NCBI GenBank assembly: GCA_022925895.1
Contig: JAKSYS010000398.1
Span: forward strand, 1-56,671
Source: Fragilaria crotonensis
Lineage: Eukaryota; Bacillariophyta; Fragilariophyceae; Fragilariales; Fragilariaceae
Length of the DNA: 56,671 nt
Direction of reading: 5' to 3'
Of the stretch, positions 46,746 through 56,671 are shown piece by piece. Under the pieces are notes generated by a model, which saw only the letters and a list, made by a program, of their open reading frames with translations, searched no databases and was not told the origin of the DNA. Position numbers and translations under genes: made by a program. The first letter of the stretch is position 1, and the number at the start of each line of letters is the position of its first letter.

Positions 46746-47714
46746 CCTGATTTTTCGATTTTTTTTCGAAAAAAGCATTTCTTATGAGGGGGGGTACATC
46801 GAATTGGGGGGGGTCAGATGATGTACCTTTTTGATGACCTAGGGTCACATTTTCAAACCCCCCCTCATGTACCCGGGGTCCGGGGTCAGTACTGTATCAT
46901 TGCTCCAGTGGGAATATACAGTGATCTTTTGTGGCTTTCACTGCATGTTTAATACCACAAAACGTACAAATACCTGATCCTCGTGTTTTCGTCGAACGTT
47001 GGAGCAGTTGTGTATGCATACTCGCATTATGGGATATCTCAACAATAGCCCTGCAATCGAAACGCATCCTGCACCCTATGATGACACCTCAAAAGGATGC
47101 ACGCCCTCCCAGCATATATATGCAATGTGCCCATACTCCTATCACTCCCCCACTATTAAGTACAAGTAGGAGACTCACAATCAGCATTGTGCGAATGCCA
47201 ACAATGATGGATACAAATAGCAACTTGCAGTGTATCACATAGTGTGCACGTGTGCCCAGTCACGCCGTTGTTGCTCCAGTAATCGGAAATCCGCGCGGTG
47301 GTTCAGTACACAGTACTACAGTACACGATAAAGATTGCCAATTTTTCCATTTTTTTTGAAGGGTACATCAGATCCGATTAGGTTTCACCAATTTGACGTC
47401 AGCACCCACGTCACAGTAATAAACTACAGTCAGTCCTCCTGTAGAAGTTTTTTGAAGACATCGGAAATTTGAATGGCTGACAAAACACGGAATCTTTGTT
47501 GTTGACTTCTGTTGGCGCTTTTCCTAACGCGCATGTCAACCCTTTGTCATGCCAGGAAGATAACTGCTACTTATCTCCTTCTATCAGTGATTCATGTGTT
47601 TCCCTTGTTTTGAATCACTCGAACTTACATTACTTTGTATTCGATTACAACCTAGGGTTGCAAATCTCCTTGAAGACAAGTACACTTTTCTTCTTAATCA
47701 ACACCAACAGAACT

Positions 47715-48545
47715 ATTTTTCTGTACGAATTTCGATCTTCAAATAGTCTCGATGGACAAGTAACAGTGTGTCAGTACGATGAGGACTATTTGGTGTACAA
47801 ATTTCGATCTTCAAATAGTCACAATTGGACAAGTAACAGTATGTCAGTACGTTGACGACTATTTGCTGATCAAAATTCGATCTTCAAATAGTCACGAATG
47901 GACAAGTAACAGTATGTCAGTAAGGAGACGACTATTTGGTGTACGAATTTTGATCTTCAAATAGTCACAAATGAACAAGTAACAGTATGACAGTAAGAAG
48001 ACGACTATTTGGTGTACAAATTTTGATCTTCAAATAGTCACGAATGAACAAGTAACAGTATGTCAGTACGATGACGACTATTTGGTGTACGAATTTCGAT
48101 CTTCAAATAGTCACGAATGAACAAGTAACAGTATGTCAGTACGATGACGACTATTTGGTGTACGAATTTCGATCTTCAAATAGTCACAAATGAACAAGTA
48201 ACAGTATGTCAGTACAATGACAACTATTTGGTGTACAAATTTCGATCTTCAAATAGTCACAAATGAACAAGTAACAGTATGACAGTAAGAAGACGACTAT
48301 TTGGTGTACGAATTTTGATCTTCAAATAGTCTCGAATGAACAAGTAACAGTGTGTCAGTATGATGACGACTATTTGGTGTACGAATTTCGATCTTCAAAT
48401 AGTCACGTATGCACAAGTAACAGTATGTCAGTAAGAAGACGACTATTTGGTATACAAATTTTGATCTTCAAATAGTCACGAATGAACAAGTAACACTATG
48501 ACAGTAAGAAGACGACTATTTGGTGTACAAATTTTGACCTTCAAA
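47715..48545 (+). repeat. 73-bp tandem repeat array, about 11 copies
   Basis: The string CTTCAAATAGTC recurs every 73 bp (about 47736, 47809, 47882, 47955, 48028, 48101, 48174, 48247, 48320, 48393, 48466). Each unit contains GACTATTTG and CAAATAGTC about 19 nt apart, so every copy can form a 9-bp hairpin. Units also share AACAAGTAACAGTATGTCAG. Divergence is low, implying a young array. It lies inside the inverted-repeat element. Confidence 0.85.
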
Positions 48546-48582
48546 TATGCTACTACATACAGCAAGTACAACTACGATGAAC

Positions 48583-50430
48583 TCATTTCTTGCATTCTTC
48601 ATCCGAAGTACTGTAATTGCCGTCCCGAATTAATGTTTGCTTCCAAACACTTTGTCTATTGAAACACACATTGCACCACCAAGTGTTTTCGAGCTTTCTC
48701 TTATCATAGCAACACATGGAACATACATGCTTCTTACATTTCCGACACGAGTGCTTTGAAGGCTTATTGCATTCAATACAAGCATCATCCTCGTCACCAG
48801 CTTTCAAACTTCCTGTCATCCGCTGTTTTGAAGGTTATTGCATTCAATGATGCCAGCATCATTGTCGTCACCAGCTTTCCTCTTTGCTCTCACCGTACTT
48901 TGTTTCCCAAAGTACACTGATTTCCTTAGACGATCCTGAACCTGTGTCCTTACTTCTTTCGTGTTGATACCTTTCCAAACGTCTTCCACCTTATTGACAA
49001 AGATATAACCTTTTTTCTGCATTTCCTCTAGCACTTCACCTGCAATATTGTCCTTAGCGCTTTCTGTTTTACTTTCAAACGTGTCATCTGCAGCTCTTCG
49101 GATTACCCGATGGAAATCCATGTTTGGTGGATGTCCCTTTGGTTCATCGCGTTTACGTAGTACAATTACATTTGTCGGTAGTGATGTACTTTCAAATGGA
49201 CCTGGTCCGGCCTCCAAATCATTTATTGACGGCGTTATGCCCTCCCCTTCTTTTTCGTTACACACACGTTTCATTCGCGATCTAATATAGGCCATTCCAT
49301 CATCGTATGTTTTTTCCTTCCACATTTTTTTCTGTCATCTCGAGGAATCGAATCCCTCCTTTTTTAGAGTAGTGTAAATGGTACGCACCACCTCATATTT
49401 TTCTGCCTGACTAGTTGCTGACAAGTGCAGATTCTTGAAGTCCGATGTGCGATCAAGGTACGGAATGCATTTGCGTTGCCCCTTCCCACACAGTACATCC
49501 TTTTTTCCATGTTTCGCGATTATCGAAAAAGTTTCATTTTCCTTTTCCAAATTATCGCGTATAAACTTCAACGCATTGTCGACTAATGGCAATGGAGACT
49601 TCCCGTGCGAAAGAGCAATGATTTGCCAACACAGATTCTTCTTCTCATCTTCTGATGCAGCATTTTGGAAGTCGTTTTTGAAAATTGAAATAAATGGAGC
49701 AATATGCTCTATAGACCATGGCAGGAATTCACTTCCCTGCGACCGCGCCGTGGTCGTATGTGCTCCATCAGGCACCTTTTCGTTGTCTTGAATCCTTTCT
49801 GGTGTCGCTTCAGCCTTTCTTGCTGGTGACTTTCTTGCTGGTGACTTTCTTGCTGGTGACTTCGTCAACAATGGATTATCCTGCGTTCGCTGGCCTAGAC
49901 CATCCGACTGCTCTTCACCACCAGCCTTCTTCCCTTTGTTCTTTGTTTGTCAAGGCTTTCGCGAAGTCTTTCGCAACCACTTCGCTACATCAGCATCATT
50001 CGTCTCGCACGAATCTCTTTCCCTGCCAACCAACACTGCATGTTTTGAGAATGGTTTCCACCCCAAAATCTTGGCTAAATCAGGAAACGCATCTTCTTTT
50101 TCGGGCATCATTAGTTTTGCACCCAACAAAAGCGACCGTTCCAACCCCTTGCTGGGACGAAGATACTTTTGGTACTCATCAGTTCCTTCTCGAACCGACC
50201 CAAAGTTGCTGCTTGCTATTCTGTCAATTAGTTGAAACCTAACTCTTGCACCCACGGGCATTCTTCTTATCACCAGTGTAGGTGGTAACACGATAAGAAT
50301 CGGTTCCAGTACTTTGGTTCGGTGTGCAGGACATTCCTCCTTCTTCTGATGAATACTGGCGGAAATTACTGCATTTCAATACGCGTTGGTCAGTCAGTAG
50401 TACATCTGTGACATTGGTTGGGGAAAGCAA
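48583..50430 (-). pseudogene. Broken element-encoded gene with SPARK repeats and a Cys-rich finger
   Basis: One reading path runs from about 50430 to 48583 with a frameshift near 50250, in-frame stops near 49950 and 49335, and a frame change near 48820. It contains three SPARK repeats (KSPARKSPARK), an acidic linker, a KKDVLCGKG...DFKNLHL...KYEVVRTIYTTLKKEG block that recalls the stramenopile DUF6824 domain (tentative), and a C-terminal Cys cluster (CIECNKPSKHSCRKCKKHVC). The region coding CIECN has a local duplication of about 80 bp. More fragments at 50430-50760 are too broken to assign. It is probably an accessory DNA-binding protein of the element. Confidence 0.5.
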
Positions 50431-51209
50431 ACCATAACCATTGGAAACAAGGGCACAATTCCCAACAGATTTGGCAGCTTGGAGTAAGTCAGTGATAAGA
50501 CTATGGCCTCCTGAATCCTTTGAAATCCACCATTGATGGGATAAAGAGATGGACTGAACCGAATAATATGCTTGGAACCCTTGTACATGGAGTTAGTGTA
50601 CTGAAAGAGGTCGTACTCCGTTTCCAATGATGCATTGAAATCATCGGTTGCATGACAAAATGACCTTTGAAAGGCAAAGAAGCAGTCCATGACATAGCCT
50701 TGAGAGCAGATGAGTCTGGTCCACAGCATGGGGATCCTGCATCAATGGTACTTCTTGTTGTGGATGATCCTAAAGAGACGAAACATGGGGTTGGCAACAA
50801 ATTAATCGGTAGGTGGTTGCTATAGTAATGCAAGCAAAATGACAACAGATAGAGAGCAAACAAGAGCGAAAACAGAACAAGGGCAACAAGAGAAACAAAA
50901 GCAGCAAGGAGAGCAAGAACAACAAGAGAAACAATAATGACAGGGAGACAAAGTGCCATACCATCGTGGTTGTAAAATATCAAAATGATGAGTTTCGTGC
51001 GAGTAAACTCAAATCCACTACTGGTACCATGTTTTATACACATCTAGACACGATCATTTTTATTTCTATTCAAACAAATGTGGAGCAGATTTATGTTCCT
51101 TATCTAGAACGTAGTTTTGCACAAGAGTTGGTTTGAAAAGAGGGCGGTGATAAAGTCAAAGAGAAAGATTCCGTGCAAGTTAAATTCCACAACTAAAGTG
51201 CTAAAAAAA

Positions 51210-51307
51210 TGCTGACGTCAAATTGGTGAAACCTAATCGGACCCCCCAGGGACCCAGGGTACAGTACACAAGAGGGCCGGTGTACCCCCAACGATAAGAC
51301 ATGCTCT
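51210..51307 (-). repeat. Right terminal region with both inverted-repeat blocks
   Basis: It contains the 32-bp inner block (51210-51241, complement of 47373-47404), a CCCAGGGACCCAGGG spacer, and the 16-bp outer terminus (51292-51307). Confidence 0.75.
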
Positions 51308-51591
51308 TAACAAACGCACATACTACGATCACCACGGGTACTACGGTACATGTACATGTTAAGTACTTACTACCAGTAAGCACTACCGGAAGCTATGACA
51401 GTACCGCTACTCCCAAAGTCGGACGCCGTTCTTGGGCTGACAGGCGTATGCATAATGCATACTATGTATGGATGTATAGTACCCGGTACCAGTTTAAACC
51501 CAGTACCTGGACGTAAAAAAGTATTCGCAATAATGGCGCTGTCGTTTTGAAATTCTAAAGGCTGGATACCATGAATAGCAAGATGGCGATA
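51308..51591. other. Spacer between two mobile elements
   Basis: A GTAC- and TATGCATA-rich stretch between the right end of the 4.6-kb element and the left flank of the hAT-like element. No gene was seen. Confidence 0.35.
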
Positions 51592-51599
51592 CTTTTAAG

Positions 51600-52180
51600 C
51601 AGGGCTGCGCAACAATATATTGTATTATAATATATTGCAATATATTGTTACCAATACAATATATTGTAGTAGTAAAAGTATTGCAATATATTGTATTGGT
51701 GTTCTGAAGTATTGCAATATATTGTATTGTCCATCCGGGGAGTATTGCAATATATTGTATCGTGGTTTTGAATTATTGCAATATATTGTATTGTCATATT
51801 GAAGTATTGCAATATATTGTACAATATATTGCACGGTGGCATGGTACAAGTACTATGTACTACTCTAGTATGTACTGTACATGGATGCTCCCGTACAATC
51901 GGTGTTCCGGCCTGGCCTGCGCAACTATATTCACATTGTATTGCAATATATTGTTACCAATACAATATATTGTAGCGTTTAAAGTATTGCAATATATTGT
52001 ATTGTCGTTCTGAAGTATTGCAATATATTGTATTGCTCTATTAAAGTATTGCAATATATTGTATTGTCGATCTGGAGTATTGCAATATATTGTATTGCTG
52101 AATTCAAGTATTGCAATATATTGTATTGCATATTCAAGATGCAACAATACAATAACAATACTATTGTGCGCGCAGCCCTG
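51600..52180. mobile_element. hAT-like MITE filled with CAATATATTG palindromes
   Basis: The termini CAGGGCTGCGC (51600-51610) and GCGCAGCCCTG (52170-52180) are perfect 11-bp inverted repeats. They are flanked by the perfect 8-bp duplication CTTTTAAG (51592-51599 and 52181-52188), which is diagnostic of hAT transposition. Inside are about ten copies of TATTGCAATATATTGTATTG, separated by 10-15 bp variable spacers. They are arranged in two blocks that each begin with the same TTGTTACCAATACAATATAT segment. A TIR-like GCCTGCGCAAC near 51915 lies between the blocks, suggesting a tandem or nested duplication. There is no coding capacity. Confidence 0.85.
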
Positions 52181-52188
52181 CTTTTAAG

Positions 52189-53117
52189 CATGTCATATGT
52201 TGCAATAGATAGATAATTGATTAAGTTACGATTAGTCGAATATTTTTTTCATCGATTTTTTTAAACATAGTACCTGGACAGTTCAGTCACTAGTGTCTAT
52301 TTACCAGGGCTCAATCTTTAATTAAAGACTGATTTATCTTTAATTAAAGACACCATTTTTTGTACGTTTGCAAGACTGGCTCTAGTAGAATTAGTACTAC
52401 GGGCAACTAGAAATTCGACATGGGCCATGGTGTATTGCAAACATCAAGAACACAATAAACAGACACCTATACACGTAATGAGAACCTTTCAATCCACTTC
52501 TTTTTCATCATGACAAGCAGATATGTTGGTGGCAATGTTTACATCTGATTTTTTTATTCAGTAATTCGCCACTCTCAGGCACTTGGCAATCTGTCGTGGA
52601 CTACGGTATGTCTTCTACGTGAGTTTTGTAAAAAGAAACCGTTGGAGCTCCTTGTTTCCATGCGATGCTGCTGCTTGAATACTTAAAGCTAAGTCAAACA
52701 TTCCATATGCCCCTCCACGTTTCAATGTATGCTGAACACGAAGGTTAACGTGGTTTCAGTTGAATGTGACACGAGCATGACATAACCGCAGGGTCAATAT
52801 GTGTCATGAATCAGCAATTTGTGCTGGTGCATGGTATACATTCTACGTGAGTTTTGCACGGTGTTTTTTGCTGCTGGAGCATTTTCGAGTCGATGCTGCT
52901 GGACACGTACTGACTGTATGGCTGGGTGCACGAAAAAAGGGATTTGGGTAGACTTAGTAGACCATAGTATGACATTTTTGTTTGTACTCCCCTCCGTCGA
53001 TGCACTCATCACGTCAAACGTCGTGCTTCATTGTTGTCAACCTTCGACAATCATTACCTTCAAATCAAAGGCACCTCCCGTGTGCACCGATAGCTGCGAA
53101 GCTTCGTCAAGTCCATC
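52189..53117. other. Intergenic region
   Basis: AT-rich DNA before the transposase relic. It contains two copies of the palindrome TCTTTAATTAAAGA (52315-52328 and 52337-52350). Weak similarity between 52600-52650 and 52800-52860 (tacgtgagttttg) hints at element ends, but no clean terminal repeat was found. Confidence 0.35.
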
Positions 53118-56100
53118 ATGAGCATTCGCACTCTCCGTGCACACGGGAGACACAATGGATCCGCTTTTATCTTGACGTGTCTGCGTGGCGTTTTTAGCGA
53201 ACCGGAACTGCAAGGGAGATGGCTACCTGCCGAACAACTTGTTGACTACATGCACATGAAGTTTCAAATTGGAGATGCCATCAAGTTCTCATTGAGTACA
53301 ATGAAGAGAGTGGTGAACAAGGTGCTTCCTTTTACGGGAACTCTTGCGAACATACTTGAAATTCAAGAAGGATTGCAGCTGCAAGTCTTTCGACATACGT
53401 ACCAAAATCGGACTCGGAGGGACTTCTTCTGGGTCACAACCCAGGTTGGATTGATTCCATCACAACCGTCGCAACTTAATGCTACAGTATGGGAGCAAGA
53501 CTGCGTCTTGAAGCGTTTGACTCTCGGTGCCCGAATGCATCCATTGTCCACTGACACCACAACTACAGAACCAGAAGCAAAGCGACCGAGAGTGTTGACG
53601 GGTGAAAGTGATCTTATTTTGGGTGACAGCGGTGCTTCTGGTGGAACAGAGACAGCAACAAGCTCATCTTCACCTCCTTCCTGGTGGGAATCTGGTGATG
53701 CACGCAAAATCTTTGCTCCTTCTGCCGTAATCTATGAAACGATGGAATGCGTGAAATCAATCGTGCTTGATCGCATTGAGCTGCTAGAGTCGGTGAATAG
53801 GAATGGAAAAACTTGGGCAAATGTTGTTGAGCCAGGGTCTTGGAGCATGGAGACATGCCCCTACTCCGAATCAGACATACACACACTGCGATTGCGGAGT
53901 ATGTACATTGCCTTGGCCTTACGGCAATTTGTATGCCACGTTACCGGTGACATGAAGACACAATGGACATGGAAGAAATGCCTCGTGTTTGCAATTGAGC
54001 GAATGAATGATGTTGGAATTGAGTACTATACAAACTTTAGAACATTAGCAAGATGGCATAGGAAACTGGCGAAACACCGACATTTCTTTTGTTCGACTCC
54101 GGAGGCGACTGCTGATTCCACCGTTCTTTCGCGACAATCCGGATGCGTTGGAGGCATTCAAGAAACATGGGGTGGCGCACATTCAAGATCTTTGCGTTGA
54201 ATTAATGTACAACTTTGTGCATCAAGACCTCCTTCCGAAGCTTTTGTCAAAAGCAGTACTGAATGGTTTGTTTGATGATGATGGTACGGAGCGACAAGAT
54301 ACCAATGCTAGTACTTGTGCAAGCGACAACGCACCGACCCCAAGTCTAGTCCTTGATACAGTAGAGGTTCCTCCTAACACTCTAAAGGATTTGTTTCTCC
54401 AAAGATATGGCCTCAAGACCCTAGGAATCACTACAATCGCAAGATGGATGTATGCTGTTGGCTTCCGATTTAAGAAGCGGGAAAAGCACTACTTCGTCGA
54501 CGGTCACGAGAGACCCGAGACCCTTGCGTACCGCCCAGTGTTCACGAGGAAGTACCTAGCAAGTGAAGTGCAAGCACACCGATGGATACAGATGACATTG
54601 GAAGAATCGAAAAGAATGGAAAGTCTTGAACAAATTCCAACTAATTGCGGTTACATCTATGTTGATGATGACGGGATAGACATGATTGAGTATCATGTTG
54701 ACGTCTCGTATCATTTGAAGAAAAATTAGCTGGGTATCCCTTTGGCGGAAACCTAAGCATTCGAAAGCCGATTGCCGCAAAACCTGTGATCTATGTTGGC
54801 CAAGATGAGGCCATCTTTAAGCAGTTCCTCTTCTCCCACAAGATGTGGGTCGCTCCAGGTGGCCAACGAGCCCTTCTACCGAAGGACGAAGGCTCAGGAA
54901 TAATGGTCTCTGCATTTGTAACAAGAGAGCATGGGATTATTCGCGAGATAAGCGATATGGTTCTGGACGAAGTGAATGAGCAACGGTCAGGACAAGTATA
55001 TGCAGATGAAGAAGCAGCAATCGAAGTACACGGATGCTCGAAAAAATGCCACTTACAAAATCCAAGTCTCCATTCCTCTTATTCTTGAGTATGGTGAGAA
55101 TCGGGAGGGCTATTGGAATTACAACAACATGGTTATCAATTCGAGGATGCAGTTGATGTACTACGAGTCATGCATCCACAATACGACTTCATTTTTCTTT
55201 TTGATCACAGTTCAGGGCATGCAAAACAAAGACCCGATGGTCTCAACCATCTTCGGATGAATCGTTCTTACGGAGGAAGGCAACGCACATGCGAACAACG
55301 CTTATCGAACAAGAAGAGGATACCTCGGCAGCTTCCCCGAACCTTGGAGCCTGGAGATACACAGTCGCTTGTCTTCAGCGAATCAGATAGTGGTCCGTTC
55401 TGGCTTTCGGATTCTCAGAGAGATGAATGCCGTCGCGACAAGCGATACGGCACGTTTAACAACGTGAAACTCACAAACACCGAAATGAAGGAAGAGCTTG
55501 GAAAGAAAGGCATTGCGGAGGAGGATGCCACTTCACAAAGAACTACAAGACAGTTGAGGGATCTCTGTCGACAACATCAGATTCCAATCTCGAGACCTGT
55601 CGAGAACGTTATCGAACGCAATCGAGCGGAACTTGAGCTTGAACTTCGAAGCCGAGGCATATTGACAAAAGGTAAAAACAAACGAGAACTGGTTGACCTT
55701 TGCAGAGCTAATGACATTGCATGCACAAGAACAGCTGAAAAAATCAAGGAGGGTTGGATGGGGAAAGCGAAGGGGTTATTACAAGTGTTGTGGGAGCGAG
55801 GAAAAATTGACAGCACAAGGGTCAAGCAGTACTCACTTACCGGAAAGAAGGACGACTTTGGGACTGTTGTTGACTACAGTACAAGCTTACGGCATATCAT
55901 GGGTTTATGTCACGACTTTGTCAACGAAGAGGGAATGCTTCAGCACATTGCAAAGCGTCTCGGTACCGGTTCTCTTCTCCTGACGCAAAGTGCCACGCCG
56001 AACTCGCAGGAGAGGGTGTGGAGTACATCTGGGGCGGGGCAAAGGCGAATATCGACGGTTTAGCCTTGCTGAAAGAGAGGAAGGACAACTTCAAATCCAG

Positions 56101-56344
56101 TCTACATCATTGCCTGTCAGAAGAAGTAATAACCATTGAGAGAGTCAGAAAATACGCACGTCAGGCACGACAATACTTGATGGCTTACCATGCTATTGAT
56201 TCAGGACAAGTCGATGCTCAAACTCGCCATGATTGCCTCAAGTATGGCCCGGTGGCTGTTGACAAGTTGATCAACAACTTCAAAACCCACCGTTGCGCAT
56301 TTGACTTTGACTACAAGTTCATCATGGAGGCAATGAATGGATGA
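53118..56344 (+). pseudogene. Decayed Tc1/mariner-like DDE transposase gene with SAP-like repeats
   Basis: A single protein can be followed from the ATG at 53118 to the stop at 56344, but only by changing frame about five times (near 54100, 54715, 55050, 55135 and 55985). The catalytic region shows VGQDEAIFKQFLFSHKMW (first Asp), GGQRALLPKDEG, VSAFVTREHG, then YDFIFLFDHSSGH (second Asp) and RMNRSYGGRQ. Two SAP-like motifs follow (ELGKKGI...LRDLCRQHQI and LRSRGI...LVDLCRANDI), a usual DNA-binding module of this stramenopile family. The C-terminus has CHAELAGEGVEYIW and KTHRCAFDFDY. Element ends were not identified. The many shifts make an inactive copy likely. Confidence 0.75.
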
Positions 56345-56671
56345 GTGATGATGTGCTTTTTGGGAAGAATGAGACACTTCTCTCGTCTGCGAATTCAGAA
56401 GAGCGTGCTTTCAAAATATTCAATATCGTAGCTTCTTTATACAGAAATCTTTCTGGTGTTCATCATAGACAAATTGATAACTAAAAATATATTGTACGAG
56501 AGCTACGATGGCTATCAAAGTACTTTTATTTGCACAGCCATACAAATTGAAGATAAGACAAACCTCGCCTGATATACACTATTTAAAAACATCCAGATAC
56601 AACAGTGTCCTCACTTTCAGTCAGATGTGAAAGGAACGTGACCAAATCATATGCCAATATGTGACGCAAAC
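56345..56671. other. Right window edge, no feature seen
   Basis: AT-rich sequence after the transposase relic. No ORF, RNA gene or terminal repeat could be supported. Confidence 0.4.

Larger units (their letters stand above)
46717..51307. mobile_element. 4.6-kb terminal-inverted-repeat DNA element
   Basis: The ends are perfect 16-bp inverted repeats, AGAGCATGTCTTATCG at 46717-46732 and its complement at 51292-51307, extended imperfectly to about 29 bp. TAA flanks both sides (46714-46716 and 51308-51310), consistent with a 3-bp target duplication of PIF/Harbinger type. A second, perfect 32-bp inverted pair (47373-47404 and 51210-51241) lies inside. The left end carries about 590 bp of extra sequence between the two. 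The body holds a 73-bp tandem array and a broken minus-strand gene. No intact transposase was found. Class is inferred from the duplication and end sequence only. Confidence 0.75.

Noticed and set aside
47715-48545. 73-bp array as a CRISPR or centromere satellite
   Set aside because: The units are contiguous with no unique spacers, only about 11 copies occur, and they lie inside a TIR element.
49950-50430. PLAT/LH2-like pattern (YRVTTYTGDKKNA) in the TIR element
   Set aside because: The match is short and crosses a frame change. Too weak to annotate.
51600-52180. CRISPR-like look: constant 20-bp repeats with variable spacers
   Set aside because: Spacers are only 10-15 bp, repeats are AT palindromes, the block has hAT ends with an 8-bp target duplication, and the surroundings are eukaryotic genes with introns.
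54700-54730. Programmed -1 frameshift at the A-rich site of the DDE gene
   Set aside because: At least four other shifts occur in the same gene, in both directions, so decay or sequence error is simpler.
1-56671. tRNA genes
   Set aside because: Scanning by eye for GGTTCRANTCC-type B boxes with a matching acceptor stem found no credible candidate. A tRNA covariance search would settle it.

Overview
The window looks like nuclear DNA of a diatom, probably a pennate one. Several genes carry bipartite plastid presequences (signal peptide followed by an ASAF- or NAF-type motif). Photosynthesis genes (an 8-vinyl-reductase and a one-helix LHC-like protein) are present. Introns are short (about 50-170 bp, GT-AG). 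The mobile elements resemble families that I associate with diatom genomes. No genus can be assigned from the sequence alone.

Layout. 0-3.8 kb: decayed mobile-element DNA (an RT/RNase H retroelement relic, a second coding relic on the minus strand, and inverted repeats). 4-16.6 kb: housekeeping and plastid genes, namely an EF-hand NADPH oxidase/ferric reductase (+), divinyl chlorophyllide 8-vinyl-reductase (+), a one-helix LHC-like protein (-), a small plastid-targeted membrane protein (+) and an ELMO-domain protein (-). They are separated by GTAC-rich intergenic DNA. 17.9-44.3 kb: a compact RNA-silencing island. 45.0-46.4 kb: UDP-glucuronate decarboxylase (-). 46.7-56.4 kb: mobile DNA, consisting of a 4.6-kb terminal-inverted-repeat element with a 73-bp tandem array, a short hAT-like element full of CAATATATTG palindromes, and a decayed Tc1/mariner-like DDE transposase gene.

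The main result is the island at 17.9-44.3 kb. It holds a 1,349-residue Argonaute, two different RNA-dependent RNA polymerases, and a pair of paralogous proteins with tryptophan-glycine motifs that bracket the cluster in inverted orientation. The first RdRP carries an acidic repeat array and chromo-like modules inserted behind its DLDGD site. The second RdRP is fused to an N-terminal RecQ-type helicase in a single 2,177-residue, seven-exon gene. In the Argonaute the catalytic PIWI residues that can be aligned are replaced (D to S, D to N, H to F), so it is probably not a slicer. The larger WG protein also has an N-terminal region that recalls the DNMT1 replication-foci domain, and C-terminal GRG/PAW repeats. 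I infer a clustered pathway that makes secondary small RNAs and may direct nuclear silencing. It lies beside repeats that such a pathway could target. No Dicer is visible.

Assembly caveat: several conserved genes (oxidase, vinyl-reductase, one-helix protein, ELMO protein, first RdRP, larger WG protein) are broken by single-base shifts, many of them in short homopolymers. The RecQ-RdRP, the Argonaute and several others are perfectly open. This looks more like consensus error than gene death, but it cannot be settled here.
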